Shown: positions 1 through 10,042 of the stretch, in pieces
How the letters are laid out: the number at the start of each line of letters is the position of its first letter
How positions within the stretch are numbered: the first letter of the stretch is position 1
Assembly: GCA_029262515.1 (NCBI GenBank)
Contig: JAJCZH010000026.1
Span: forward strand, 1 to 64,000
DNA: 64,000 nucleotides
DNA from: Deltaproteobacteria bacterium
GTDB taxonomy: Bacteria; Desulfobacterota; GWC2-55-46; JADFVP01
Direction of reading: 5' to 3'
The notes under the pieces: model-generated
Told to the model about the DNA's origin: nothing
The model's database searches: none
The model's input: the letters and a program-made list of their open reading frames with translations, nothing else
Position numbers and translations under genes: made by a program

Positions 1-663
1 CTCGATATGGGCAACCACGAGGTGGTCTGTAGCGAGGCCGGTGAGCTGCCGTACTATACGCGGGCCATCTCTCACGAAGAAACAGAGATAATCGATACCG
101 AAACCACCGACTCTCTTGGCAAGGATAACTGCCTCGAATTCTCTTTTGGTCCGCTTAGGGCAACAGAGAGGGTACTCGGGTACAGAAAGAAGAACATCTA
201 CTCTGACGAAGAGATGGGCGAGTACCTGCTCGAACTGCCGGCGAGTATCTTCGCAACAACAGGCGTCTGGTTCAAGGTTTCTGAAGACCTGCTCGACACT
301 GTTACCATTGAGGGTTACAGTTCGACCGGCGGCCTCCACGCCCTTGAGCACGCCATGATAGCCACCCTGCCGCTCTTTGCGCTCTGCGACCGTATGGACC
401 TAGGCGGAGTCAGCTACGCCTTCAACGAAGAGCTGAAAAGCCCTGCGGTCTTTATATATGACGGCCACGAAGGAGGCGTAGGACTGACGCGGCGCGGTTT
501 CGACTGCTTCGAAGAATGGCTGCAAACCACGTTACTGTTGATGGAAGAGTGCGAGTGCGAGGTCTCTTGCCCGTCATGCACGCAGGACTCGAACTGCGGC
601 AACAATAACGAACCGCTCGACAAGAGGGTTGCTATAGCTATACTGAAATCCTGGTTAAAATAA
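1..663 (+). CDS. DUF1998-containing DEAD/DEAH helicase, C-terminal part (5' truncated)
   Basis: The frame is open from the first base, so the gene starts outside the window and only the last ~220 residues are seen. They match the C-terminal DUF1998 region of YprA/MrfA-type superfamily 2 helicases. A segment reading HALEHAM is followed by FIYDGHEGGVGLTRRGF, and then comes a Cys cluster (CECEVSCPSCTQDSNCG) that in this family binds a metal. The helicase motor domains are not visible. Such proteins are linked to DNA repair; that role is inferred from the family. The downstream gene is convergent. Confidence 0.8.
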   Translation, partial: LDMGNHEVVCSEAGELPYYTRAISHEETEIIDTETTDSLGKDNCLEFSFGPLRATERVLGYRKKNIYSDEEMGEYLLELPASIFATTGVWFKVSEDLLDTVTIEGYSSTGGLHALEHAMIATLPLFALCDRMDLGGVSYAFNEELKSPAVFIYDGHEGGVGLTRRGFDCFEEWLQTTLLLMEECECEVSCPSCTQDSNCGNNNEPLDKRVAIAILKSWLK

Positions 664-711
664 TAGTACGGACTGTAATTGAAACACGTAAGGCAGGTTC
701 TCTAACCGATA

Positions 712-1029
712 CTATCCAAAAGACTTCAGAAGGCTTCTTCGAAAATTACGCTGCCTCTTCAGGTACCACTCACGGCTCTGCGCCTTAGCCCTGGTCGTAT
801 ACTGCTCAGCATAAAGCAGCGACCAGCTCCTGCCTCTCGTTGAGCGCGCGCCCCTGCCCGAATTATGGAGCTCAAGCCGTTTATCAAGGTCGAGCGTCCA
901 GCCGACATAACTTCTCTTGCCCCCTGCCCCGTCACTTCCGAGCACATAGACATAACTCAGCTCTGCGCCAGATGAGAGAGGTTCTTCAGGCCCCTTGATG
1001 TCACTATGTTCAGGTTCTTTCTTTGGCAA
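712..1029 (-). CDS. GIY-YIG nuclease-like protein (UPF0213/YhbQ type)
   Basis: A 105-residue protein with a single GIY-YIG domain: YVYVLGS, then RSYVGWT about 13 residues later, then the conserved helix LDKRLELHNSGRGARSTRG and a late Glu in AKAQSREWYLKRQ. The N-terminal ~25 residues are charged and probably disordered. Stand-alone proteins of this size (YhbQ/UPF0213) are common and their substrates are mostly unknown, so nuclease activity is a family-level inference. It is separated from leuB by an intrinsic terminator and so is probably transcribed independently. Confidence 0.8.
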   Translation of the reverse strand: MPKKEPEHSDIKGPEEPLSSGAELSYVYVLGSDGAGGKRSYVGWTLDLDKRLELHNSGRGARSTRGRSWSLLYAEQYTTRAKAQSREWYLKRQRNFRRSLLKSFG

Positions 1030-1052
1030 TTCGACTCACCTGTAAAATAGAA

Positions 1053-1088
1053 CAAAGAAAAAACCCCGCACCTGTCGGTACGGGGTTT
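1053..1088 (-). terminator. Intrinsic terminator after leuB
   Basis: Read on the minus strand, the arms AAACCCCG and CGGGGTTT (window 1081-1088 and 1061-1068) form an 8-bp stem with a 12-nt loop. They run directly into a U-rich tract (TTTTTTCTTTG). It lies 26 bases after the leuB stop and closes the long ilv-leu run. Confidence 0.85.
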
Positions 1089-1114
1089 ACTTTACGAAAA
1101 ATAGAAGAGTACCG

Positions 1115-2278
1115 CTATAGCTCTCTTGCGTCGGGAGCGAACTTTGCGCTCTGGTCCTCTGTGTCAGGCTCAATAGTGGATAGGATCCGCACAAGCTCTT
1201 CGACAACCGCATCCCCCATCTCGGAGCACGTAACTTCCCTGACCCCTTCGGCCTCTTCGTACATTATATCTTTTGTCCTCAGTCCCTTTTTAAGCACGGC
1301 CTCAACGGCGTTTTCTATAATTACCGCAGCCCTATCGAGATTAAAGCTGTACCGGAGCATCATTGCGGTCGAGAGGATCATGCCTATGGGATTGGCTATG
1401 TTCTGACCTGCGATATCGGGGGCGCTACCGTGAATAGGCTCGTACATAGCGCGGTTACGATTGGGGCCGAGACTCGCAGAACCCAACATTCCTATGGAGC
1501 CAGTCAGCATTGCGGCCTCGTCTGAGAGTATGTCGCCAAAGGTATTCTCGGTCACTATAACACCGAACTGTTTCGGATTTCTTATAAGCTGCATGGCACA
1601 GTTATCAACATACATGTGACTCAACTCTACCTCCGGATAATCGGCAGAGACGTTTGTAACTACTTTGCGCCAGAGTTCGGAAGCCTCCAGTACGTTCGCC
1701 TTGTCAACGCTACAGAGTTTTTCTCCGCGCATCTTGGCGACCTCGAACGCAACCACGGCAATCCGCTCAATCTCGTCTGTAGTATAGACCATGGTGTTGA
1801 AACCGCGCTCCGTACCGTTCGGCAGTGCTTCAATTCCCTTCGGCTCACCGAAGTACATGCCACCGGTCAGCTCCCTGACGACCATAATATCAACGCCTTC
1901 TATAACCTCGCTCTTTAAAGTAGAGGCGGAAATGAGTGAGTCGAATATCTTGGCAGGTCTCAGGTTGGCAAAGAGCTGGAGCTCTTTTCTCAGTTTCAAA
2001 AGCGCACGCTCCGGCCTGAGGTCGTACTCAATAGCCTCCCATTTCGGCCCGCCGACAGCGCCGAGCAGAACCGCGTCGCTTCTGAAGACCTCGTCGAGCA
2101 CATCGTCGGTCAAGGGGGTGCCAAACTTGTCATAAGAGGCTCCGCCGATTAGCTGTTCATTAAAGGTCCAGTAAATGTTAAAGTTACTCTTTACTGCCAT
2201 CATGACCTTCTTTGCCTCGGCCATAATCTCGGGTCCGATACCGTCACCGGCAAGTACTGCAATCTTAAAACGCTTCAC
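1115..2278 (-). CDS. leuB: 3-isopropylmalate dehydrogenase LeuB
   Basis: A cytosolic NAD-dependent decarboxylating dehydrogenase of leucine synthesis, converting 3-isopropylmalate to 2-oxoisocaproate after spontaneous decarboxylation. The start reads [20 protein letters not shown]. The substrate motif [12 protein letters not shown] and the NAD-binding end motif [18 protein letters not shown] are intact. At 387 residues it is slightly longer than the usual ~360, because of an acidic C-terminal tail after the last core helix. It is the last gene of the leuA-leuC-leuD-leuB run and is followed by a clear terminator. Confidence 0.96.
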   Translation of the reverse strand: MKRFKIAVLAGDGIGPEIMAEAKKVMMAVKSNFNIYWTFNEQLIGGASYDKFGTPLTDDVLDEVFRSDAVLLGAVGGPKWEAIEYDLRPERALLKLRKELQLFANLRPAKIFDSLISASTLKSEVIEGVDIMVVRELTGGMYFGEPKGIEALPNGTERGFNTMVYTTDEIERIAVVAFEVAKMRGEKLCSVDKANVLEASELWRKVVTNVSADYPEVELSHMYVDNCAMQLIRNPKQFGVIVTENTFGDILSDEAAMLTGSIGMLGSASLGPNRNRAMYEPIHGSAPDIAGQNIANPIGMILSTAMMLRYSFNLDRAAVIIENAVEAVLKKGLRTKDIMYEEAEGVREVTCSEMGDAVVEELVRILSTIEPDTEDQSAKFAPDAREL

Positions 2279-2344
2279 CTTTGAAACTCCTCTTCTGAAT
2301 AGATAGTAACAGGTTTAAATAAACAGGCCGACAGTTAAAGTGCT

Positions 2345-2569
2345 CTACGCTCCCATTAGCTCGACTTCAGCAATACGCCCAAGCGCCTCTAAAAAGGGCG
2401 CGGAACCGGTAAAGGGAATAACTACCGTTGAGCGGCGGTCATTTGACAGTTCAGCTATCTGAATAAACTGCCCGCCTTCGTTCTCTCTAAGGTCTATAAA
2501 TATCGTCTTGTTCTCAATATGCAGCTTCTCGCTTTTTAGAACCGTACTCTTTGTTCCATCGCTCTTCAT
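2345..2569 (-). CDS. Small PUR-alpha-like nucleic-acid-binding protein
   Basis: A 74-residue protein that overlaps the leuD stop by 4 bases (ATGA), so it is translationally coupled to leuD. The pattern KLHIENKTIFIDLREN, GGQFIQIAELS, RSTVVIPF, then a terminal amphipathic helix (APFLEALGRIAEVE) resembles the PUR repeat (beta-strands plus helix) of bacterial DUF3276/PurA-like proteins, which bind single-stranded DNA or RNA. The family assignment rests on this pattern and is not certain. Its place between leuD and leuB suggests co-expression with leucine synthesis. Whether it regulates the operon is unknown. Confidence 0.6.
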   Translation of the reverse strand: MKSDGTKSTVLKSEKLHIENKTIFIDLRENEGGQFIQIAELSNDRRSTVVIPFTGSAPFLEALGRIAEVELMGA

Positions 2570-3060
2570 ACGAGACCTCTCTTTTTTATCGACTTCATCA
2601 GCCCGCCTGACTTCACAAGCTCCTGCATGAACGGGGGTACGGGACTTGCCACAAAACTCTTCTTGCGCGTAACATTCGTTACGGTGCCCGAGTCCATATC
2701 AACCTCTATCGTATCTCCCGGTTTGGTGACCTTAAAGATACCGTCGCATTCGAGTATCGGCAACCCCATATTGAAGGAGTTACGATAGAAGATACGCGCA
2801 AAACTCGGAGCTATGACACACGAGATACCGCAACCCTTAATAGCGATAGGAGCGTGTTCACGCGAAGAACCGCAGCCGAAGTTCTTGTCGGCAACGATAA
2901 CATCACCCTTCTTCACATTAGGCGCGAACTTGGGGTCTTCGTGCTCCATGCAGTTTTTGGCAAGTTCCTTCGGGTCGGTAGTGGTAAGGTAGACTGCCGG
3001 TATTATCTTATCGGTATCTATGTCCGAACCGAACTTCCATGCATTGCCTTTGAATTTCAT
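2566..3060 (-). CDS. leuD: 3-isopropylmalate dehydratase small subunit LeuD
   Basis: The swivel-domain subunit that pairs with LeuC to isomerise 2-isopropylmalate to 3-isopropylmalate. At 164 residues it has the length of the short bacterial/archaeal LeuD type. The start is GNAWKFGSDIDTDKIIPAVY, and the hallmark GCGSSREHAPIAIKG is followed by FARIFYRNSFNMGLPIL. It is separated from leuC by a methyltransferase gene, which is unusual, but all genes are co-directional. Confidence 0.95.
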   Translation of the reverse strand: MKFKGNAWKFGSDIDTDKIIPAVYLTTTDPKELAKNCMEHEDPKFAPNVKKGDVIVADKNFGCGSSREHAPIAIKGCGISCVIAPSFARIFYRNSFNMGLPILECDGIFKVTKPGDTIEVDMDSGTVTNVTRKKSFVASPVPPFMQELVKSGGLMKSIKKRGLV

Positions 3061-3150
3061 CTGAATTTCCTTTCTAAGAGAATATCGAGCTTATCTTTTG
3101 CCGAATACGAACGGTCACGGACCAATCCGGATCATCTGCGGGGCAAGTTA

Positions 3151-3795
3151 CTACTGCTTGAACGCGCTTATATACTGCATAGAGTCGCGCGCGACATATG
3201 TTCTATTAAATTCTACAAAACCGCTCTTTCTTATCATCGTCTGGATGTCCGAAACGAGCCAGCCCCAGACCGCGTCTCTCTGCGTTAGTGAAAAAAAGAG
3301 CTTCTGCCAGAGGCCCCTCAGGCCAACAGCAGCATGAAAATCGAACAGGATCAACTGACCGCCGTTTCTAAGAACTCGATACGCCTCTTTAAGCGCTACA
3401 CCTGCCTCTGTATCCGTAAGGCCGTGAAGCCCTAAAGAGATTATAACCGAATCAAAAGCAGAGTCTCTAAGCGGCAACGAGATGGCATCGGCCTGAACGA
3501 ACTTTACGTCAAACCCAGCTCTGTTTGCTTTCTCCATTGCGACACCCAACATATTTGCATCGATATCTAGCGCCGTCAGATTTGCCCCTGCCTCCGAGGC
3601 CAAAATAGAGAGTGTAGCAGTGCCCGCAAAGAGCTCCAGAACTTCTTTGCCATTTAAAGGCTCAGCGCTCTCAATAAGAGCGCCTCTCAACAGACTCTCT
3701 CCGCCTGCAAAGAGCGCAAAGAGAGAAAAACCAAGATCATAGACCGGAGCAAAGTAGTTTTTAGGAGTGTGCGCTTTTACCGTCCCTCTCACCAT
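3151..3795 (-). CDS. Class I SAM-dependent methyltransferase (UbiE/COQ5-like)
   Basis: A 214-residue Rossmann-fold methyltransferase. Motif I (VLELFAGTATLSILASEAG), the acidic residue in LTALDID, FVQADAISLPLRDSAFDSV and the post-I motif VLRNGGQLILFDFHA are all visible. The layout resembles UbiE/MenG and related small-molecule methyltransferases. It sits 45 bases after leuC and 90 before leuD, co-directional. No quinone gene is nearby to confirm a MenG/UbiE role, so the substrate is left open. Confidence 0.85.
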   Translation of the reverse strand: MVRGTVKAHTPKNYFAPVYDLGFSLFALFAGGESLLRGALIESAEPLNGKEVLELFAGTATLSILASEAGANLTALDIDANMLGVAMEKANRAGFDVKFVQADAISLPLRDSAFDSVIISLGLHGLTDTEAGVALKEAYRVLRNGGQLILFDFHAAVGLRGLWQKLFFSLTQRDAVWGWLVSDIQTMIRKSGFVEFNRTYVARDSMQYISAFKQ

Positions 3796-3840
3796 AGACT
3801 CTTTAGCTTTCGGCTCATACTCCCGGCTTATGATAGCCTT

Positions 3841-5118
3841 TTACTTCTTGCGCTTCACCATCTCGTCCGGGTGCGCTATAATGCCCTTAACCGCAGTAGC
3901 CGCAGCAACAGCCGGGTTTGCAAGGTATACTTCGCTCTTCGGGTGGCCCATTCTTCCGACAAAATTCCTGTTTGTCGTTGTCAGCGCCTTCTCGCCTTCG
4001 GCGAGAATTCCCATGTGGCCTCCGAGGCAGGGCCCACAGGTCGGCGGGCTTATTATGGCCCCTGCACTCATAAAGGTCTTGAAGAAACCCTTGTCCATCG
4101 CTTCCGAGTATATCTTCGGAGTAGCGGGAATAATTATCAGCCTTACATGATCCGATACTTTCTTGCCCTTTAGCAACTTGGCGGCCACTTCGAGGTCTTC
4201 AAACCTGCCGTTGGTGCAGGAACCGATAACAACCTGATCGATCCTCACCTTGCCGACATCGGATATGTTACGCGTATTCTCCGGAAGGTGCGGGAATGCG
4301 ACCTTCGGCTCTATCTTGGAGCAGTCGTACTCGATAACCTGTGCGTACTCTGCGTCCGGGTCACTCGTATAGAACTTGTACTTGCGCTCGGCGCGAGGTT
4401 TAACATACGCCTCGGTCACAGCGTCGGGAATGATTATCCCACTCTTTGCCCCGGCCTCTATAGCCATATTACACATAGAGAGGCGGCTGTCCATGCTGAG
4501 CCGCTCTATCGCCTTACCAGTAAACTCCATTGCGCGGTAGAGGGCGCCGTCTACGCCTATATCCCCTATGATATGGAGTATGAGGTCTTTTCCGGTAACC
4601 CATTTGTTGAGCTTGCCCTTGAAAACGAACTTTATGGTTTCGGGCACCTTGAACCAAAGCTCTCCGGTTATCATCGCTGCCGCAAGGTCGGTGGAGCCTA
4701 CGCCTGTAGAGAATGCGCCGAGCCCGCCGTAGGTGCAGGTATGCGAGTCAGCGCCTATTACGATATCTCCGGGCACAACAACGCCCTGCTCCGGTAAAAG
4801 GGCATGCTCTACGCCGGCATCTCCTCCGTCGTAGTAATGTGATATCTTCTGCTCATGGGCGAACTCACGCAGTATCTTGCACTGCTCGGCCGACTTGATA
4901 TCTTTATTAGGCGTAAAGTGGTCAGGCACCAGCACTACCTTGTTGCGGTTGAAGACCTTCTTTGCCCCGATCTTGCGAAACTCTTTTATCGCTATCGGCG
5001 CGGTAATATCGTTACCGAGCGCTATGTCGACCTTGGCGTTTATCAACTCACCCGGCGTAACAGACTTCTTACCGGCGTGCTTAGCAAGTATCTTCTCCGT
5101 TATGGTCATCGGTCTCAT
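3841..5118 (-). CDS. leuC: 3-isopropylmalate dehydratase large subunit LeuC
   Basis: An aconitase-family subunit carrying a [4Fe-4S] cluster. The cluster cysteines are in IGSCTNGR and in [11 protein letters not shown]. The substrate motif [18 protein letters not shown] is intact. The length (425) fits the ~420-residue bacterial/archaeal type that pairs with the short LeuD seen downstream. The start [16 protein letters not shown] has GGGA six bases upstream; the second Met (residue 4) is an alternative. Confidence 0.96.
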   Translation of the reverse strand: MRPMTITEKILAKHAGKKSVTPGELINAKVDIALGNDITAPIAIKEFRKIGAKKVFNRNKVVLVPDHFTPNKDIKSAEQCKILREFAHEQKISHYYDGGDAGVEHALLPEQGVVVPGDIVIGADSHTCTYGGLGAFSTGVGSTDLAAAMITGELWFKVPETIKFVFKGKLNKWVTGKDLILHIIGDIGVDGALYRAMEFTGKAIERLSMDSRLSMCNMAIEAGAKSGIIIPDAVTEAYVKPRAERKYKFYTSDPDAEYAQVIEYDCSKIEPKVAFPHLPENTRNISDVGKVRIDQVVIGSCTNGRFEDLEVAAKLLKGKKVSDHVRLIIIPATPKIYSEAMDKGFFKTFMSAGAIISPPTCGPCLGGHMGILAEGEKALTTTNRNFVGRMGHPKSEVYLANPAVAAATAVKGIIAHPDEMVKRKK

Positions 5119-5216
5119 TGGTATTCCCGTCTCCTGTTCTTTATATTTAAGTTTCCAGACCGTGTAAGGTCAAAGTATTCGACTAACCCGAAAACTTCTG
5201 TTGCGCGCAACCTGAA

Positions 5217-6755
5217 TCAGATCAGATGTCCGCGGCTTTCGAGCTTCTTGTACTCAAGCCTGTTCAGGGCATTGATGTACGCCTTGGCGCTCGCCAGTAT
5301 TATATCCGTATGCGATCCTTGCCCGAGCACTATGCGCTCACCTTCCTGTACGCGCACGGTTACCTCGCCTAGCGCATCCGTGCCGCCGGTTATAGCGGTA
5401 ACCGAGTATCTAAGCAACTTCGAGCCTGTTCCGGTAATCGAGGAGATCGCCTTGAAGACCGCGTCAACAGGCCCGTCGCCGGTTAACGTCTCGGTAACCA
5501 GCGCACCGTTAAGCTCAATTCCGACTTCGGCCTCCGGCTGGATAGTAGTACCGCTTCTAACGTCAACATGTACGAGTTTGAACTTCTCGTCATACTCGGT
5601 CCTCAGTACCTCTTCCTGAACAATCGCCTCTATATCTTCGTCAAAGACCTCTTTCTTTTTATCCGCAAGGCTCTTGAAGCGCACGAAAGCCTTATTGAGA
5701 TCACTCTCATCGAGATCGAAACCGAGTTCACAGAGACGCTCCTTGAAAGCGTGGCGCCCGGAGTGCTTGCCGAGAACGAGCGTAGACTTCGAGAGCCCCA
5801 CGGACTCGGGAGTCATGATCTCGTACGTGCTCTTCTCCTTCAACAGGCCGTCCTGATGAATACCCGACTCGTGCGCAAAGGCGTTGTCGCCCACTATAGC
5901 CTTGTTGGCCTGAACCGACATGCCGGTTATGCCGCTAAGCAGACGCGAAGAGGGGTAGATCTGCTCTGTGTTGACGTTCGTGTCGAGTCCGAGCAGGTCT
6001 TTACGGGTCTTCAAGATCATGACGATCTCTTCAACAGAAGCGTTACCCGCCCGCTCGCCTATTCCGTTTATCGTGCACTCGACCTGACGCGCGCCGTTGG
6101 TTATGGCTGCCAGTGAGTTTGCTACCGCAAGACCTAAATCGTTATGGCAATGTACGGAGATGATCGCGTCCCCAATATTTGGAACGTTATCGACTATACC
6201 TTTTATGAGTTCGCCGAAGGAACCGGGCAGCGCATAACCGACCGTGTCAGGTATATTTACCGTCCTTGCTCCGGCAGCGATTACCGCCTCGATTACGCTC
6301 CAGAGATAAGCCGGCTCCGTACGAGAAGCATCCATGGGACTGAACTCCACATCATCGACATAACCTTTGGCGTGAGTTACCATATCGACCGCCCGCCTCA
6401 GCGCCTCGTCGCGCGTGAGTCTGAACTGGTGCTTAAGGTGAATATCCGAGGTTGAAATGAACGTGTGGATACGCGGCTTCGGTGCGCCTTTGAGCGCCTC
6501 CCAGGCCGAATCTATATCCTCTGGTTTAGCGCGCGCAAGCGAGCAGATGGTCGGCCCCTCCACTTCATGAGCGATGCGCCTGACCGCCTCGAAATCTCCG
6601 GGTGAACTGAACGCAAAACCTGCCTCTATTATATCAACGCCGAGACGCGCGAGCTGACGAGCCACCGTCATCTTCTCATCCACATTCATGGAAGCGCCGG
6701 GAGACTGCTCTCCGTCGCGAAGCGTTGTATCGAAAATTCTGACTATATTATCCAT
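5217..6755 (-). CDS. leuA: 2-isopropylmalate synthase LeuA
   Basis: The first committed enzyme of leucine synthesis (acetyl-CoA + 2-ketoisovalerate). The N-terminal TIM barrel shows [11 protein letters not shown] and the metal/active-site motifs [18 protein letters not shown] and [15 protein letters not shown]. The C-terminal ~120 residues form the LeuA regulatory domain, which binds leucine for feedback inhibition in this family. The length of 512 is typical. Citramalate synthase (CimA) is the main alternative; full leuBCD linkage favours LeuA. It lies 21 bases after pssA, so they probably share a transcript. Confidence 0.94.
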   Translation of the reverse strand: MDNIVRIFDTTLRDGEQSPGASMNVDEKMTVARQLARLGVDIIEAGFAFSSPGDFEAVRRIAHEVEGPTICSLARAKPEDIDSAWEALKGAPKPRIHTFISTSDIHLKHQFRLTRDEALRRAVDMVTHAKGYVDDVEFSPMDASRTEPAYLWSVIEAVIAAGARTVNIPDTVGYALPGSFGELIKGIVDNVPNIGDAIISVHCHNDLGLAVANSLAAITNGARQVECTINGIGERAGNASVEEIVMILKTRKDLLGLDTNVNTEQIYPSSRLLSGITGMSVQANKAIVGDNAFAHESGIHQDGLLKEKSTYEIMTPESVGLSKSTLVLGKHSGRHAFKERLCELGFDLDESDLNKAFVRFKSLADKKKEVFDEDIEAIVQEEVLRTEYDEKFKLVHVDVRSGTTIQPEAEVGIELNGALVTETLTGDGPVDAVFKAISSITGTGSKLLRYSVTAITGGTDALGEVTVRVQEGERIVLGQGSHTDIILASAKAYINALNRLEYKKLESRGHLI

Positions 6756-6776
6756 AACAGACCTTCTGTTCTTTAC

Positions 6777-7589
6777 CTATCTATGATGAAGTTTCAATTC
6801 CTGTTTTTCCAACTCTTCCTTGGCGGCGTTTGCCGCTTTCCTGCGTCTTCTATCGAGCAGCGTGGTAACCGGGCCCGACATGACATAAAGAAAAGATAGA
6901 ATAAACAGCATTAGCGGCGGCTCGGCGGCCACGGCAATCAACAGAAAAATAGCGCCTACCAGAAGCCCGAAAGGCATCCTCTGCGATAGATTCAACTCTT
7001 TAAAGCTGTGGTACTTGACGTTGCTTATCATAAGGAACGCCAATAAGTAGACGTATGCAAGAACAATAACGTACTTCGACACCTCATCTCCGAGGCCGAA
7101 GTGATTGTAGAGAAGGATAGTCGAAGAAATCAACATCGCGGCCGCAGGAACAGGCAGTCCGTTGAACCTCTTGTTCTCAATAGTTGAAACCTGCACATTG
7201 AACCGCGCAAGCCTTAGAGCCGCACAGACTACATATAAAAAGGCCGCAAGCCAGCCGTAACGGCCAAACGACCGAAGCCCCCATGTAAAGATCAGGAACC
7301 CGGGAGCAACGCCGAAGGCGATAAGGTCTGCGAGCGAATCGTACTCAACACCGAATTTGGACGACGTACCGGTAAGGCGCGCCACGCGGCCATCGAGGCA
7401 GTCGAAGACGCCGGAGATAATTATGGCTACCGCGGCATGAACGAAGTTACCGTCGAAACTGGCAACAATAGCGTAAAACCCGCCAAAGAGGCTGACCGAT
7501 GTAAGAATATTCGGCAGAAGATAGACACCCTTCTTCGCCCGCTTCTTTCTCTTACTCGGCGGTTCGCTATTTATCTCTTTGTCTAACAC
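6777..7589 (-). CDS. pssA: CDP-diacylglycerol--serine O-phosphatidyltransferase PssA
   Basis: A membrane enzyme making phosphatidylserine from CDP-diacylglycerol and serine. The CDP-alcohol phosphotransferase signature DG-x2-AR-x8-G-x3-D-x3-D is complete (DGRVARLTG, then FGVEYDSLADL). About six to eight hydrophobic helices follow a basic N-terminus (PSKRKKRAKKGVYLLPN). It is followed by leuA and preceded 14 bases away by psd, whose product decarboxylates PssA's product to phosphatidylethanolamine. Confidence 0.93.
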   Translation of the reverse strand: MLDKEINSEPPSKRKKRAKKGVYLLPNILTSVSLFGGFYAIVASFDGNFVHAAVAIIISGVFDCLDGRVARLTGTSSKFGVEYDSLADLIAFGVAPGFLIFTWGLRSFGRYGWLAAFLYVVCAALRLARFNVQVSTIENKRFNGLPVPAAAMLISSTILLYNHFGLGDEVSKYVIVLAYVYLLAFLMISNVKYHSFKELNLSQRMPFGLLVGAIFLLIAVAAEPPLMLFILSFLYVMSGPVTTLLDRRRRKAANAAKEELEKQELKLHHR

Positions 7590-7603
7590 TCAACACCCTC
7601 CTC

Positions 7604-8302
7604 TCAGCCGTCAAGACCGGGAGCTACTTCCTCTTCAGTCACATCAGACTCCGGCCAGAACGCGAGTATAGACGCTCCGGCCTGTACCTTCTGCCCGTAA
7701 CGGACCTGTATCTTGCAGTCGAGCGGCAGGTATACGTCTACCCTCGAGCCGAACCGGATGAGGCCGAAACGCTCTCCCTTGTCAAAGCTCATGCCAACGC
7801 CCGCGTAACAGACTATCCTGCGGGCGATCAGACCCGCAATCTGGTTAAAGGCATACTTCTGCCCGGTCGGCCCTTCGGCGATAACGCCGTTCTGCTCATT
7901 TAAGAGCGACGCCTTGTCGAGACTTGCCACAAGAAACTTGCCCGGATTGTACATGACGTCTACTACCCGTGAAGCAGCGGGAACCCGGTTGACATGAACG
8001 TTGAAGACCGACATGAAGATACTGATCTTCATGACTTCGGCATTCAGAAAACGGTCGTCGGTAACCCTGCGTATCTTTATCACCTTGCCGTCGGCAGGGC
8101 TTACTATTGCTGACGGGTCATCGGTTATCTCCCTGTCGGGGTCTCTGAAAAAGTAGATAACAAAGACTGTAACAAGGATGAAGAAGAGATCTATCCACCA
8201 TATATCGGTGATCATAAAGACCACGAGCATAATTGCGGCGGCTATGCCGATAAAAGGCAACCCCTCTTTCGCCACAGGCAGCATATAAGGCCTGTGGCTC
8301 AT
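7604..8302 (-). CDS. psd: Phosphatidylserine decarboxylase proenzyme (short, PSD-A type)
   Basis: Makes phosphatidylethanolamine by decarboxylating phosphatidylserine. The self-cleavage site that creates the pyruvoyl group is the Gly-Ser in LIRFGSRVDVYLP. Upstream are the conserved SPADGKVI and FMSVFNVHVNRVP motifs, with two hydrophobic N-terminal segments. The frame also contains a TTG at 8377 that would overlap ilvC. I chose the ATG at 8302 (MSHRPYMLPVAKEG) because it matches the family N-terminus and has AGGG six bases upstream. It neighbours pssA, the previous step. Confidence 0.9.
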   Translation of the reverse strand: MSHRPYMLPVAKEGLPFIGIAAAIMLVVFMITDIWWIDLFFILVTVFVIYFFRDPDREITDDPSAIVSPADGKVIKIRRVTDDRFLNAEVMKISIFMSVFNVHVNRVPAASRVVDVMYNPGKFLVASLDKASLLNEQNGVIAEGPTGQKYAFNQIAGLIARRIVCYAGVGMSFDKGERFGLIRFGSRVDVYLPLDCKIQVRYGQKVQAGASILAFWPESDVTEEEVAPGLDG

Positions 8303-8354
8303 CCGGTGCCCTACAACGTCCTCTGGCCCGGCCGAAAGCGCATCGTCCGACAGT

Positions 8355-9446
<1,092 letters not shown>

Positions 9447-9459
9447 TTACAATAAAAAC

Positions 9460-9948
9460 TTACTTATGGTGCTTGGGAGTGCGGGGCATGGCGATCCGCC
9501 CTGTGCTCACGATCTCTTTGATACCGAAAGGACGTAACAGCTCTTTAAAGGCCTCGACCTTCTCCTCGTCACCGGTAATCTCGATAGTATATGCGCGCGG
9601 GCTTACGTCAACCACCTTGGCTCTGAATATATCTACAATGCGCAGAACCTCTGCCCTGGTCTCGGCATTGGCCGTCACCTTGATCAGCAGAAGCTCTCTT
9701 TCTATATGCGGTTCGCCCTTAAAGTCGTGAACCTTTATGACGCTCACAAGCTTATTGAGTTGCTTGGTTATCTGCTCCAGAATAGCCTCGTCCCCGCTCG
9801 TCACGATAGTCATGCGAGATATCTTGGGGTCTACGGTCTCTGCCACGGTAAGGCTCTCAATATTAAAACCACGCCCCGAGAAGAGACCCGATATTCTCGA
9901 AAGTACTCCGAATTCATTTATTACAAGTACCGAAATCGTGTGACGCAC
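9460..9948 (-). CDS. ilvN: Acetolactate synthase small (regulatory) subunit
   Basis: A regulatory subunit that activates IlvB and confers valine feedback inhibition. The N-terminal ACT domain reads TISVLVINEFGVLSRISGLF followed by GFNIESLTV. The C-terminal ALS_ss_C domain holds the motif RELLLIKV. The length of 162 is typical of ilvH-type subunits. It lies between ilvB and ilvC. Confidence 0.95.
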   Translation of the reverse strand: MRHTISVLVINEFGVLSRISGLFSGRGFNIESLTVAETVDPKISRMTIVTSGDEAILEQITKQLNKLVSVIKVHDFKGEPHIERELLLIKVTANAETRAEVLRIVDIFRAKVVDVSPRAYTIEITGDEEKVEAFKELLRPFGIKEIVSTGRIAMPRTPKHHK

Positions 9949-10042
9949 AATGCCTCCGTCTTATTTCCAATTCGTAACTCTTAAAACAATACTTTAGCCG
10001 CACTAGCTGGACGCCTGTGAAAGAAAACCCGCTTGCAGCCCG

